Assembly: GCF_047675955.1 (NCBI RefSeq)
Contig: NC_132919.1
Span: 68,056,816-68,120,815 of the forward strand
DNA: 64,000 nt
Direction: 5' to 3'
Source of the DNA: Chlorocebus sabaeus
Lineage: Eukaryota > Chordata > Mammalia > Primates > Cercopithecidae
Of the stretch, positions 44,946 through 57,014 are shown piece after piece. A program made the position numbers and the translations under genes. Under the pieces are notes generated by a model that had not been told where the DNA came from, did no database searches, and worked only from the letters and a program-made list of their open reading frames with translations. Each line of letters starts with the position of its first letter. The stretch's first letter is position 1.

Positions 44946-45870
44946 AACTAATCAAATGTGTACACTGTACTTTCCTATACACATACAAAGGGTGTCACCT
45001 TGGGGCCCAGAGGAACAGGTGCTTGGGGCAGCTCTGAGTGGTGGCTGGATAGGGGTGCAAGGGAAAGGGCATTCAGAGGTGCGGGTGCTGGGATCCACCT
45101 CACCCTGGTGTTGGTGCTTTCTGGAAGGATAGGCTTCCTGGACTTTTTGACTTCTTCCCTTGTCCTCTCTTTTGCTTCCATCGGATGTTTAGACCTATCA
45201 CTCCCAAGCCCCCACCTTACTGTCCGCCTCTCAGAGTCCTTCCTGCCAGGGCTGCCTGGGAACTGGCCCACCCTAGGCCCTGAAATAGCGTGATTTGCTG
45301 AGCCAGCTTTCATACTGAATGGGAACTATTGGCACCTTTGGCTTTTTGTCATCTTTGTGTTTTCCCGAGAGGCAGCACTAACCCCTTGATGAGGCTCAGG
45401 AGGGGAAGCTGGTGTGTGCCCCCAGGTGATACCCCGGGAGAGGCTGTCTTCCTTGCAGCTGCTTCTCAAGTCATTGCCAGCTTCGGCTCTGGTGGAACCT
45501 TCTTTATTTACAAAGATCAAGTCTGAGAGATGAGGCTAAAGACAAAACATCTTCTGTCCACACTTCACACTATTCAATTTGCGGATGTTGTTCCTCCCAC
45601 AATTGTTTTGGTATCACCCCAGCTGACATCGTGGACTTTTTTTTTTTTTTTTTTTTTCACTTTTCTGACAACACTGTAGGAAGAAAGCACATTCAGGGGA
45701 CAATTGACCAGAGAGAAAACACACTTGATTTCTCCTCTGCTGTAGCAACTCGTGTGTTCTGGGGACAAATCTCTTAGGGAAGATGGATCCCAACTTTACT
45801 GACAAGTTGAGGTTCTGGCTGGAGTAGCCACATCATTGCTGTCCCTAGGACCCAAAAGCCCTTGGTGGAG
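44946..45870. other. Intergenic DNA, no recognised gene
   Basis: Mixed single-copy-looking DNA with a T-run of about 24 at 45636-45659. Open frames at 44958-45313 on both strands lack motifs. Confidence 0.45.
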
Positions 45871-45871
45871 T

Positions 45872-46172
45872 GTTTTGTTTTGTTTTGTTTTGAGACCGAG
45901 TCTTTCACTGTCGCCCAGGCTGGAGTGCAGTGGTGTGATCTTGGCTCACTGCATCCTCTGCCTCTCGGTTCAAGCGATTCTCCTGCCTCAGCCTCCTGAG
46001 TAGCTGGGATTACAGGCACCTGCCACCATGCCCGGCCAATTTTTTGTATTTTTAGTAGAGATGGGATTTCACTATGTTGGCCAGGCTGGTCTCAAACTGC
46101 TGACCTTGTGATCCACCCGCCTCGGCCTCCCAAAGTGCTGGAATTACAGGCATGAGCCACCACGCCCAGCCC
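45872..46172 (-). mobile_element. Alu SINE
   Basis: A reverse Alu with a (TTTTG)n tail. The duplication cttggtggagt is at 45861-45871 and 46176-46186. Confidence 0.94.
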
Positions 46173-46186
46173 CAACTTGGTGGAGT

Positions 46187-46915
46187 TTCTTATGCTCCCA
46201 AGTCCTCCTCCCATGGCTGCACCATGGAGATGTGGGACAGAAGGTACCCTTGGCAGGAGGGACTCTGAGGGGTAGACAGTAAGGTGGGGGCCGACCTGGG
46301 AGTGACAGGTTTGAGCATCAGACAAGAGAAGGACAGAGCAGGATGGGGAGTCTGAAAACTACTGGGACAAACCATTACCTGCCAAGGAGAGCCCTGACCC
46401 GGACACACAGGGCTTTCTACTGCCCCTCAGGCCTCCACACATCTCCTGTCTCCAGAGATGCAGCCTGCTTCCCCAGGGGCTGCTGGGAAGCCCCCTGCTT
46501 TATCACTGGAGGGTGTCACACTCAGAATCACCTCTCCACCTAAACTGCCAACCTCAGGCCCAGGATTGGGCCTGTGCCTCTGGCTTTCTCCCCTCAGGTG
46601 ACAGTCATACCCTGTTGGGTGCCCTGCCTGCAAGGACAGAGGAGTCATCACTGTTCCAGCTGCCGGGAGATCTCGGTGCTGGTGCCAGCCCTCAGCCTCA
46701 AGAGGTCCTTCATGGTTTCTTCCCTGAAGTTCCTTAGCTCCATGTGCAAACAGAAGCCCACATTCACATTCAAGAGAACTGCCCAGATGGGTAATGGGTA
46801 TGTGCCCTTGGGCCCCACTGGATGAAAATGAATGTAGAATGAGGGGCCAAGCCACTCACTCTTAGGCTGGTCTTTTCTTGCTTTGGCTTATGTTTTCCCA
46901 CAAACGCTGCTGCCA
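46187..46915. other. Intergenic DNA, no recognised gene
   Basis: GC-balanced DNA. Overlapping open frames on both strands (46427-46855 minus, 46574-46825 plus) have no family signature. Confidence 0.45.
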
Positions 46916-47275
46916 TGTTTTGAATGTTTATCCTCTCCAAAATCATGTTGAGGTTTAGTTGCCATTGTGATGGTATTGGGAGGTGGACCGTGCCCTCATG
47001 ATGGACGAATGCCGCATGATATGAGTGAGCGCATTATCACGGGAGTGGGTTTGCCCTTTCCTGCTCCCTCTCTTTCCCTTTCTCCCTTTCTTTGCCCTTC
47101 CACCATGTGACACCCTCTGGCATGTTAGGATGCAACAAGAAGGCCCTCACCAGATGCCAGCTCCCTGATTTTGGATTTCCCATCCTTCAGAACAATGAAC
47201 CAAATAAATTTCTGTTTGTTATAAATTACCCAGTCTGTGGTAATCTGTTACAGCAGCACAGAGCAGACTAAGACA
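46916..47275 (+). mobile_element. MaLR (MLT1-like) LTR
   Basis: The LTR pattern is 'tgttttgaatgtttatcctctcc', 'gaggtttagttgccattgtgatgg', 'aagaaggccctcaccagatgcc', 'aataaatttctgtttgttataaattacccagtctgtgg' and 'agcacagagcagactaagaca'. Confidence 0.85.
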
Positions 47276-48068
47276 ACTGAGTACTAGCAGGCATTCCTTT
47301 CCACCACCCCACTCAGCCATTTCCAACCCCTTCAGCTCAATCCCTAATCTGGAATATTGTCCCAGTGCCTCCAGTTCCTACAACCCAATTCATTTTGTAC
47401 TTTGCGATGGCACCACCCAATGAGGGCTCAAAGTCATCTTCTCTGGGTGTCTGCAAGGTCCAGCTAAGCCTTACTTCACAATGTGGTCTTGTTCATGATG
47501 TCATGCATGGTCTGTCTCCCCATGGATCCCCCCAGGGCAGTGCCCATATCTTACACATCATTTGAACGCCATGGTACCCAGCCCAGGGCCTGCCTCTCAG
47601 CACATGCTCAGAAACATGTGCTGATCCATTTCCATTGTTAATTCCACCCTTCCTGCACCTGAACAGGCTCTTGGTTGCAAGTGACAGAAACCAACACTAG
47701 CTAAGAAGCAGCAAAGCAATTAATTGGAAGGATATTTATGAGCAAAAGATGTCCATAGGGAGGCTAGAGCACCAGGATGGGAACGGGCAAGGGAGGTCAG
47801 GGGACAGGACGCCAACCAGTTTCAAGTCTCATGAAGGTGGGTTAGGGAGACTGCCCAGCCTGGCTCCTGCTAGCCATCACTACCACCCCTCATGAAGACC
47901 ATTGCTCAGTGTGAATTCTGGGCAAGTGGGAGGAACATCCGATTGGCCAAGCCTGGGTCACATGTCTAACCCCAGATGGAGGTGGGAGGATGTGGCCTCT
48001 CCAGCTTTTGTGGTGGGGTCCCTGACTTCCCCCACCAGGCCTACTCAGTAAAAGACCCCACACCCCTA
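47276..48068. other. Intergenic DNA with old repeat
   Basis: From about 47665 to 48062 lies an old medium-reiterated repeat ('ggttgcaagtgacagaaacc', 'gattggccaagcctgggtcacatgtc'). It shares its end with the piece at 56370-56470. No gene is seen. Confidence 0.5.
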
Positions 48069-48371
48069 GGCCGGGCATGGTGGCTTATGCCTGTAATCCC
48101 AGCACTTTGGGAAGCCGAGGCAGGTGCATCACCTGAGGTCAGGAGTTCAAGATCAGCCTGGCCAACATGGTGAAACCCTGTCTCTACTAAAAATACAAAA
48201 CATTAGCCAGGCGTGGTGGCAGGCGCCTGTAATCCCAGCTACTCAGGAAGCTGAGGCAGGAGAATCACTTGAACCCGGGAGGCGGAGGTTGCAGTGAGCC
48301 GAGATCACGCCATTGCACTCCAGCCTGGGCGACAAGAGTGAAACTCTGTCTCAAAAAGAAAAAAAAAAAAA
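48069..48371 (+). mobile_element. Alu SINE
   Basis: A full-length forward Alu with a short A tail. Confidence 0.94.
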
Positions 48372-48929
48372 TCCCACACTCAGTGTGGGAGGCTGAGAAG
48401 CCCCTCAAAAGACAAATGTCTAACAGCTACTGAGAGTGTGTTCACTGTATGCCAGGTGTTACCCTAGGCACTGACGTGTGAAGATGAGGAAGCCAGGCCC
48501 CTGCCAAGCAACTGGCTGAGAAAGCAACCCCAGCTCCATTCATCACTTATGGGGCACCACCCCATGCCAGGTTCTTGCCCATGGGCTTTCTCAGACATCA
48601 TCCCATTTAATCCTTACTGTGGCTGGGGCTGAATTAAAGGCTCTAGTGAATGGTCAAGAGAGCAGCATGGCTGCTAAGGAGTTAGAGCAGCATCACAGAG
48701 AAGTAACCATCTAGCAGGGACTAACATGGACTCAAGGAGGTTGAAAAAAGAGAAAGGCTTTGCAGGCAGAAGGAACAGCATGATAAAGGCATGGAGGCCC
48801 GACAAAGTCAGAGAGGGTTCAGGCCATCATGGTTTCTTGGTGTGGCTGGAATATAGGGAGCAAAAGAGGCCTAGAGGTGGCTGTTGCAGCGAGCTCATGC
48901 TAGCAATGAGCAGGCCTTGAATAAAAACA
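48372..48929. other. Intergenic DNA with L2-like fragments
   Basis: About 48425-48480 and 48690-48920 have L2-type text ('gtatgccaggtgttaccctaggcactg', 'tttgcaggcagaaggaacagcatgataaaggc'). Confidence 0.5.
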
Positions 48930-49135
48930 GCCAATATTTCTCAAACACTTGGTAAATGCCAAGCCCTCTATGAGGCCCTTTATATCCATCATCTCCCCCC
49001 ATCAGGCAAGCACTATTTTTATTTCGAAGTTGAGGAAACTAAGGATAAGAGGGGTTAAGTAACTTGTTCAAGGTCACATAGCTAGCAAATTGGAAGAGTA
49101 TGGATTTGAACTAAAGCTTGTGTGTTCAACCACTG
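48930..49135 (-). mobile_element. MIR fragment
   Basis: Reverse MIR text 'gaagttgaggaaactaaggata', 'aagtaacttgttcaaggtcacat', 'tatggatttgaac'. Confidence 0.75.
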
Positions 49136-49191
49136 ATGGTGCCAGAAGGAGCAGGAGGAGTCCCTGTCCCTACCCTGATCTTTTAAAAAAA

Positions 49192-49362
49192 AAAATTTTT
49201 TTTTTTTTTGAGACAAGATCTCACTCTGTCACCCAGGCTGGAGTGCAGTGGGGTGATCACAGCTTACTACAGCCTCGATTTCCTGGGTCAAGTGATCCCT
49301 TCACATCAGCCTCCTGAGTAGCTGGGACTACACCTGTGCACGACCACGTCCATCTAATTTGT
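49192..49362 (-). mobile_element. Partial Alu (left monomer side)
   Basis: A reverse, diverged Alu that breaks at 'ccatctaatttg'. Confidence 0.85.
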
Positions 49363-49379
49363 TTTTTATTGTTTGTTTG

Positions 49380-49570
49380 TTTTTGTTTTGTTTTGTTTTG
49401 TTTTGTTTTGAGACGGAGTCTCACTCTGTCGCCCAGGCTGGAGTGCAGTGGCATGATCTCGGCTCACTGCAACCTCCGCCCCCTGAGTTCAAGCGATTCT
49501 CCTGCCTCAGCCACCCGAGTAGCTGGTATTACAGCCACCACACCTGGCTAATTTTTGTATTTTTAGTTTT
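49380..49570 (-). mobile_element. Partial Alu with (TTTTG)n tail
   Basis: A reverse Alu truncated after 'aatttttgtatttttag'. Its (TTTTG)n tail is at about 49381-49410. Confidence 0.9.
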
Positions 49571-49744
49571 GTAGTTTTGTATTCAGGAAAAAGGAACTGG
49601 CCAAGCTGCATAGAACTTTTTATGGACAGAGAGCATTGTTGAAATGATAAAACACAGTCTCCTGCTTTTGGCTGGGTCATTTCTAGGCACTTCCATTTAG
49701 AGGGACAGGTGCAGAGGGCACCCAGCAGAGCAGCTTCATGCTTA

Positions 49745-49942
49745 GAGTTTGGCCCTAGGTCACCTGGGTTTGGATCCCAGCTGCCCCATTTCATAGTCAT
49801 GGGACTTTCGGCATGTTATTTAACCTCTCTGGGACTCAGTTTTCCCATCTATAAAACAGAGAATAACCATAGTGCCCGCCCCATAGGGCTTAGGAGATTT
49901 AGAGAAGATGCTTGTAAGGTATCTGGCATGTAGTGAACACTA
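49745..49942 (+). mobile_element. MIR SINE
   Basis: A well-kept MIR: 'gggtttggatcccagctgcccc', 'gttatttaacctctctgggactcagttttcc', 'gtaaggtatctggcatgtagt'. An A-run follows (49943-49962). Confidence 0.85.
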
Positions 49943-49970
49943 AAAAAAAAAAAAAAAAAAAATGCAATTT

Positions 49971-50280
49971 GGGTCAGGTGCAGTGGCTCATGCCTGTAAC
50001 CCTAGCACTTTAGGAGGCTGAGGTGGGCAGATTGCTTGAGGTCAGGAGTTTGAGACCAGCCTGGCCAACATGGTGAAACCCTCTCTCTACAAAAATACAA
50101 AAATTAGCCGGGCATGATGGTGGGTACCTGTAATTCCAGCTACTGGGGAGGCTGAGGCGGGAGAATCGCTTGAACCTGGGAGGCAGAGGTTGCAGTGAGC
50201 TGAGATCATGCCATTGCACTCCAGTCTGGGTGACAAAGCAAGACTCCATCTCAAAAAAGAAAAGAAAAAGAAAAAAGAAA
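49971..50280 (+). mobile_element. Alu SINE
   Basis: A forward Alu with target-site duplication aatgcaattt at 49961-49970 and 50281-50290. Confidence 0.95.
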
Positions 50281-50290
50281 AATGCAATTT

Positions 50291-50926
50291 CTTGCGGTGG
50301 GGGTTTTGTTCCATTTAACACAGGACCTGTATTAACACAGATGTCTGGACCCAGCACTGTGCTGTGGTGGCAGGTGGGAAAATAAGCTCCCAGCCATGCA
50401 GAAGGCAGCCAGGGTCAGGAGAGCAAACCACGTAAGGCCAGAGGAAGGAAGATGCCTGCCCTGGTCAGGACTCAGGAAAGCTTCTTAGATAAAGTGGACT
50501 TTGATTCCGGCTTTCAAGAATGTGTAGAGTTGAAAAACCTTGATAAGGGAGACCTCATTGCAGGTGGAAGAAACCGCAGAAGCCAAGGTGTGGATGTAAG
50601 AAAGGGGGAAACACTTTCACAGCCTCAGAACCAGCCCCAAACATCTGACAACTTCGACAACTCTTCAATGTCATGGCAACAAGCCTTCCCTGCCGTCTCG
50701 TTCTGACAGCTGCATTTCGCACACAGTAAGGTCAGAGATGTTCCTACGTTGTTTGGCTCATTCTGGGAGCTGGGTGAGGGTAGCTGCTTCTCCATCCTGA
50801 GGCTTTTCCACCCTGTCTGGGTGCCAGGCATCTGTGTGAGACCCCAGAATACAACCTCTGTTCTGACCCGGAAAAGCCCAGATTGGGGCTGAAAGAAGGA
50901 AGATCATTTCTATAAGTGTGAATTTC
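50291..50926. other. Intergenic DNA, L2-like in part
   Basis: About 50455-50560 resembles L2 internal text ('aggaaagcttcttagataaag'). No gene is seen. Confidence 0.45.
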
Positions 50927-51214
50927 TTTTTGGAGGCAGAGTTTTGCTTTTGTCGCCCAGGCTGGAGTGCAATGGTGCGATCTTGGCTCACTGCAACCTC
51001 CGTCTCCCAGGTCCAAGCGATTCTCCTGCCTCAGCCTCCCGAGTAGCTGGGATTACAGGCGCCCGCCACCACACCCAGCTAACTTTTTGTATTTTTAGTA
51101 GAAACGGGGTTTCACCATGTTGACCAGGCTGGTCTTGAACTCCTGACCTCGTGATCCGCCCACCTCAGTCTTCCAACGTGCTGGGATTACAGGCGTGAGC
51201 CACCACGCCCAGCC
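50927..51214 (-). mobile_element. Alu SINE
   Basis: A reverse Alu; 'aagtgtgaatttc' and 'aagtgtggatttc' flank it (about 50914 and 51217). Confidence 0.93.
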
Positions 51215-51216
51215 TG

Positions 51217-51325
51217 AAGTGTGGATTTCAATCCCATCTCTGCCACTTGCTGGCAAATGGCTTACCAGCTCTGACCCTTGATTTCCTGGCCTTATAGATG
51301 GGTATAATAAAAATTATGCTCAGTA
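51217..51325 (+). mobile_element. MIR fragment
   Basis: 'caatcccatctctgccacttgctgg' and 'gaccettgatttcc'-like MIR core text, ending 'gatgggtataataaaaatta' (the second phrase is read loosely; the window has cccttgatttcc). Confidence 0.65.
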
Positions 51326-52180
51326 TCCATTCTCTAGCACCCCAATTTCCTCTTGCCACTGTTCATAGTGTCTTGAAGAATAGAAAATCCAGGTCCCTCT
51401 TCTTTGGACGGAACTTCCTTTTGCCACCCCCATCGTAGAGCCAAGGGGCAGGCCTGTAATATAACCAGGGTTGTGAGTGGAGAGGTCGGGGGATGGGAGA
51501 GACTCTCAGAGCACATTTGTCTCATTGGGAGTGTCTGGGAGAACATGATGGTCAAGCTCCTGGGGCCTGCATGTACTCACTGGAGCCTGTTTGTATTGAG
51601 CCCCTTCTCCAGCCTCCCCTTCCATTCTATGAGCACCTCCTTACCCTTCCAGTAAACTCCCAGGTTGGAGTCAGGGTCTACGGGTTCCAATCAAACAATC
51701 CTCCCAATACAGCTCTCCTCCTCAATTCATAGGCTTGTCGTAGCAATTAAATACAAATGAAAGACCAGCATATTACAAGGGCACCAGAGATGGTTGTTGT
51801 CACCATTATTATTCTCCACCCATCTTCACAATAACCCGTGCGTGAGGCAGGAGGTGTACCCATTTGACAGGTGGGGAAACAGAGGCTCAAAGATATTAAG
51901 TGGCCCTCTCAAGTTCACTCCCTAAGTGGAATGGCGGGAATTTAATCCCAGATGTGTCTGATTACAATGTCCCTGAGTTTTACATGGTTCCTCACTGCCC
52001 CAGGGCTTCTTTGCTGGTGCACCTCACCAAATGTCACTTGCGGCTGAAACCACATTGTCTTCCAGATGATCAGCTATTGCGCCAGCAACGCAGGGCAGGA
52101 GCCAAGAGCACTGTGCTGGGGGAGTGTCCAAGCCCCCCACGTGAGCACTCCCAGCCCAGGCACTTGTCCCTGCTGTCTCA
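51326..52180. other. Intergenic DNA with reverse MIR
   Basis: About 51825-51975 is a reverse MIR ('catttgacaggtggggaaacagaggctcaaagat'). The rest is unassigned; the plus-strand open frame 51900-52283 has no motif. Confidence 0.5.
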
Positions 52181-52510
52181 GGTAAAACTTTGGAAACCTC
52201 AACCCCTAATTACCGCCTGGCACAGGGCACCCGGTGGTTTCCGGATGGCTTGTATTGACTCGCGCAGTCTTCATAGGACATAGGTCTGAGCTAAATTTAA
52301 ACCCCGTCACAGACAATTTAACAGTTTTCTGTGGGGGGGTAATTGAATGGTAAACCATAATTACCGATACAACTGATACCTTAATTCCCAAAACAATCTG
52401 TGGAGGTGTGTGGAATTCAAATCAGTCCAATTAGAATTCTATCTTCTCATAATAAACTACAGCATAATTGCTAATTGCCCCCTGGCTCACAATATTTTAA
52501 GGCAGAAAGT
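52181..52510. promoter_or_regulatory. Candidate conserved enhancer block with homeodomain motifs
   Basis: A repeat-free A/T-rich stretch with a dense set of homeodomain cores: TAATTA at 52207-52212, TAATTG at 52340-52345, TAATTA at 52358-52363, TTAATT at about 52381, and TAATTG at 52465-52470 and 52472-52477. This texture is typical of deeply conserved developmental enhancers. The known neighbours in human are SOST and the homeobox gene MEOX1, so either could be a target. Conservation itself is not shown. Confidence 0.45.
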
Positions 52511-52734
52511 TGGTTTTGTTTTTTAATATGGCTTTTGTTTTTAATTTTGGGCTGTTGCCCATGAGCAGGAAAGGATCCAGGTCTCTGTACTTGGGACAAG
52601 ACACCCAGGAGAGGCCAGCTACACACAGGTCTCCACCAATGTCGGAGGTCTGGCTCTTGGAAAGGCCAGGATGAGCTCTGTCGATAGAAGCCACCTGAGC
52701 TGGAAATGACCTTTGGGTTGCCAATGCATTCTGA
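52511..52734. other. Intergenic DNA, unassigned
   Basis: No gene or clear repeat is seen. Confidence 0.4.
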
Positions 52735-52915
52735 TGAGCACTGGAGTCAGAAGTTCCAAGTGAGACTATAGGATTTAGGGCAAGTTACTTAACCTGACTC
52801 GGTTTCCTGATCTGTACAATGGGTGTAATAATTGATCTTCCCCTGTGGGTTAAGACTGACACAGTGCTTAACATGTGGTAAACACTCTAGAAATGGCAGC
52901 TGCTGTTATTAGTAT
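52735..52915 (+). mobile_element. MIR SINE
   Basis: 'gagcactggagtcagaagttcc', 'gggcaagttacttaacctgactcggtttcc' and 'gcttaacatgtggtaaacac' are clear MIR text. Confidence 0.85.
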
Positions 52916-53196
52916 AAATTCACTCACTCATTGACCCAGCAAATACATACCGAGTACTATATGTGCCAGGCACAATTTTGGGTGCTAAGGATATGACGGC
53001 AAACAAAACAGATGAAGCCCCTGCCCTTTATGGAACTTCTAGCGGGGAAACATGATAAAAGACAAATGAATATGTTAAAGAATCTGGCCCCTGGGAAAGG
53101 TCACGTGATGTGGCCAAGGAGGATGTCTTTGAGGAGGTAGCACCTGAGCTTATCAACCCTAGGAGCCTGAATTTACCAAGAAGGAAACTGAGTCTC
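52916..53196. mobile_element. L2-like fragment
   Basis: 'agcaaatacataccgagtactatatgtgccaggcac', 'gcaaacaaaacagatgaagcccctgccc' and 'ttgaggaggtagcacctgagc' fit the L2 order. Confidence 0.65.
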
Positions 53197-53210
53197 AAAA
53201 GTTCAACTTT

Positions 53211-53506
53211 GGAGGACTGGGCATGGTGGTTCATGCCTATAATCCCAGTGCACTGGGAGACCAAGGTAGACAGATTGCTTGAGCCCAGGATTTCAAGACC
53301 AGCCTGGGCAACATAGCTAGACCCTGTCTCTGCAAAAAATTTAAAAATTAGCCAGGCATGGTGGTGCATGCCTGTAGTCCCAGCTACTCAGAAAGCTGAG
53401 GTGAGAGGGTCACTTGGGCCCAGGAGTTGGAGGCTGCAGTGAGCTATGAACACACCAGTGCACTCCAGCCTGGATGACGCAGTGAGACCTTGTCTCTAAC
53501 AAAAAA
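53211..53506 (+). mobile_element. Old Alu (AluJ-like)
   Basis: A diverged forward Alu with duplication aaaagttcaacttt (53197-53210) and aaaagttcaactct (53507-53520). Confidence 0.93.
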
Positions 53507-53734
53507 AAAAGTTCAACTCTGGGCAGCAGGTGCACACCACAGATGTTTGGGAGAGAGGGGCAGGAGGATAATCTTCAGGAGAGGGAAGGAGCGACCTTAG
53601 TGGAAAGGCGCTAGGTGGTCAGGTAGCGGCTGCTCAGGAGAAAGCATGGGTTGCTGAACTGTTGGAATCCCAGCTCTCTGGCTTTAGTCTGAAAGGCTCC
53701 TCATGATGACCTGAAGGTCGCTGTGGAGGAGAAA

Positions 53735-54050
53735 GCACCCAGGCAGTGGAACTGGAGAGACCGAGCTTCAGATCCTGGCCCTGGGTGACTTGCTGTGTGG
53801 CCTCAGACACCTGCTACACCTCTCCCAGGCCGCATCTTCTCTCCCGTAAACTGGGAATGAGAAGACATAGGTCACAGGGTCATTGACAAGGTTGTGTGGG
53901 ACCATACATGTCAAGAACATGGCACACATTGGGCACCCAGCAAGTGCCAAGTCTCCTGAAACTGAGGCTGAAAGAAGGGAAGTGATTTGTCCAAGATCAC
54001 ACAGTGAGTTGTGGCAGAGAGTAGGCAACGTGCAGTGTTCTCACCCCTGA
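53735..54050 (+). mobile_element. MIR pair (forward, then reverse)
   Basis: A forward MIR (53735-53950, 'cttgctgtgtggcctcagacacctg') is followed by a reverse MIR piece (53955-54050, 'gggaagtgatttgtccaagatcacac'). Confidence 0.7.
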
Positions 54051-55790
54051 CAGCCAAGAACACAGCATCTCCCGCGGCCAGCTAGAGGGTGTTTGCAGGG
54101 CAATTGCTGACAGGCAGCAGGCCAGAAAGGATTTCGGAGGAGGAAGGATTAGGATCAAGCAAAGAGACACCCCTATTTGGCATGCACCTGAGTTAGTGCA
54201 AAACAAGCCATTCAGATTTCAACTTCGGGCATTCATTTACTTTCAACAGCTAAGCATGTTGGAGACACCTCCTAGGAGCTACAGAGCTGACTTGTGGGGT
54301 AGGGGGAAGCTGGAGGTATGGGAAGGGGACTGTATGGAAAGGAGACATATTTCCCCAGCACAACCCCCTCTGGCATTCCCAGACAGCCCCTCCCCTCCCC
54401 ATTTGACAAATCCCACTTCCCGCCTGGGATCCAAGGGGTCTCCAAGATTAAAAATCTGGTCACCCACTGGTTACAGGGCAAATGGCTCCTATTACGAGAG
54501 GGCTCTAGGGGCCTGGGAACCCAGCAAGAGGTGGGCAGGCGCCTGCTGACACCGTCTTACCCAGGGGCAGGCCCATTCACTGTCCACACAGAGGTGGGAG
54601 GTGGGGGCCCCACCTGGGGTCCCTGCACCTCGACAGTAATTACTGCTTTCTGGCTGGCCACTGCCCAGACCACCTTGTTGATGGGAACTTGGTTCCAGGC
54701 TGAACAGGGCTTGGCCCTACTGCTTAAGGGCCCCCCCTTCCCACGGTTGAGGCATGGGGGAGGGGTGTCAGCAGGGGGAAGTGTTCAGACTCCCAGCAGC
54801 CTAAGGAAGAAGCAGTGAGATTCAGGGACAGTGGACCTAGAAACTGGGACTGATAGCCTGGGCAGGCTCTTAGGGTTTAGTTCACACTTTTAGCCAAGGG
54901 ACCCCCCTCAGAAGCCTTCTGGATATCACTTCAGACATCTGGGTCCCCTAACGCATAACTACGGTGACAGCAGGTATAACTGGCATGTCAAACAAGCAGA
55001 GCTGCTAGGATCATCAAAACACAACTTTATTTTTGTCTCCTACCTTCCTTTAGACTTTCTTCAGTGAGAGAGTGATCTCCCCTGTTTCTGAATTGGAACT
55101 CCCACAGGCCCGTAACTTTTCTGCCCAATCCTAGGTAGAATAGAGTCCTGAAGTCACTTTAAGTCACAAGAAACATCTCAGTTCTGATGCTGGAATGTCC
55201 AGTCCAAGAGAGTGACCAAAACTGAACCTGATTTAGTGACAAGTTTTCCCCTCCCGGATGGGCAGCCTGCAGTGGGAGAGGAGCCCAGTGGGTTTTTCCT
55301 CGGTTTCTCGGCAGTGCTATACCCAGTCTGGTCTTCAGCTCCCTGGGGTGGAGCCTGGGGTGAAGGAGGGGGAGGCCAGGACAGTCCTACCCTGGGAAAC
55401 AGGCTTTGGGCCTCTGGCTGGCCTTGACATATGTCTAATACCAGCTCTTTAGGCCTTGGTTAGGAGAAAGAGTCAATGAATTTCTGGGTTTTGTGCAATT
55501 TTCCTGTAGCAAGAATGGTCCCTTAGAGTAACAATGACTAAAACAAGATAATATCTACATTCGTACTCTGACACAATTCTCTCTTATTCTGCAAACTCTG
55601 ATTAAAGGTTCATATGTGGTTAACGCTGGGATAGCCCTGGAGATGCAGAAAACTGAGCCTAGTTGGGATGTTTGATGCCCTTGGCTCGGTCACCCATCTT
55701 ACAATGACCAGAAGCTCAATGACACCCAGGTGACGAGAAACTCAATGTTATCTCTGTTTAGGCAATAACCAGGAAGCACAGGGCTTACAG
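54051..55790. other. Single-copy intergenic DNA
   Basis: About 1.7 kb without recognised young repeats. A motif of note is 'cgacagtaattactgctttctgg' near 54630. The plus-strand open frame 54318-54818 (166 codons) is G/C-rich with no domain and no upstream promoter signal. No gene is called. Confidence 0.45.
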
Positions 55791-55794
55791 TCTA

Positions 55795-55965
55795 GAGAAC
55801 GCTTCTAAAGACCACATCTTCAGCAGTATCCACTTTACTGATGGGGAGATGAGCCTCAGAGAGATTAACTAATGTGCCTAATGATATTTGGTAACTGACA
55901 AGGTTTAGACTCTAACCAAGGTCTTCTGGTCCTAACTTCAGAGTCCTGTGCCTTTAAGACCACAA
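55795..55965 (-). mobile_element. MIR fragment
   Basis: Reverse MIR text 'actgatggggagatgagcctcagagagatta', 'gacaaggtttagactctaacc'. Confidence 0.65.
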
Positions 55966-56754
55966 TCTGACTCTCTTTTGTTGTCCGTGTGAGAGAAGAG
56001 TGAGGCAGGGATCTGAATACATGAGAATGAACCAGGGAGGAAGGGCAGGCAGGCTAAATACTCCCCGTGATCAGCAGAAAGCAGCCAGGGCTCAGACACT
56101 CACTGTGGCCAGGGAAGCTGCAAGGCAGATTTAAACTCCAGACATTTAAGACACCATGGAAGCCCTCCAGTGCTGTGATATTTTTGGTGAAAGGAAGATG
56201 CAAGGAACACTTAAGATTTGGAATTGTTAGCAGCAGTGAAAACACTACTTGAAAGCTGAAGGGAATAGCATGATGCCTGTTGGCAGCTCCCAGCTCACAT
56301 TCATCCTCTCAGCCACTCAACATTCGGAGTTTATTCTCCCAAGTGTTCAGACAGAAGTCCCAGAATAGAGCCTCATTGGCTCAGGTGGGTCACATGTCCC
56401 TCCCTAAACCAATCACTATAGCTAGAGATTTGGAACCCTGAGTGGCCAGACCTGGGTCACGTGGTTGATTTGGAGTAAGCAAGGTGGGGTTAGCTCCCCC
56501 GCTCTACTTATAATGTGGGTAGGGACGAGTTCTTAGCAAAAGGGGGAAGGAGAAATGGGAAATGGGAAATTAGATAAGAAAGAGGGCTTTGTACCACAGA
56601 AGTATTTCTACTTTATAGATTAGCAGTAGGAGCCCACAAATGCTTTCACATGGGGAAAGACATTTTCAATGTTGGGGTTCAGGAAGGTGAATCAGGCTGC
56701 CAAGAAATTGTTGCTGCCTAATCATTTGGTGTCAATTAAACATGCATAGTATCG
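55966..56754. other. Intergenic DNA with old repeat
   Basis: About 56270-56520 shares 'attggctcaggtgggtcacatgtc' and 'ggccagacctgggtcac' with the old repeat at 47665-48062. No gene is seen. Confidence 0.5.
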
Positions 56755-57005
56755 GCTGGTCATGGTGCTCTAATCCCAGCACTTTTGGAGGCCGAGTCAA
56801 GTGGATTGTCTGAGCTCAGGAGTTGGAGACCAGCCTGGGCAACCTGGCAAAAGCTGGTCTCTACAAAAAATGCAAAAATTAGCTGGGTGTGGTGGCTCCG
56901 CCTGTGGTCCCAACTCCTCGGGAGTCCGAGGTGGGAGGACTGCTTGAGCCCCGAGGTTGAGGCAGCAGTGAGCCGAGATTGCACCACAGCACTCCAGTCT
57001 GAGTG
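56755..57005 (+). mobile_element. Old Alu, split by AluY
   Basis: A diverged forward Alu. Its tail ('gagacccccatctctaaaaaaaaataaaa') continues after the inserted AluY, at 57314-57350. Confidence 0.88.
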
Positions 57006-57014
57006 AAAGAATGA

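Noticed and set aside
46427..46855. Overlapping open frames on both strands
   Set aside because: Mutually overlapping frames without family similarity point to composition, not coding.
54318..54818. 166-codon open frame in single-copy DNA
   Set aside because: No recognisable motif, promoter or splice support; kept only as part of the intergenic description.
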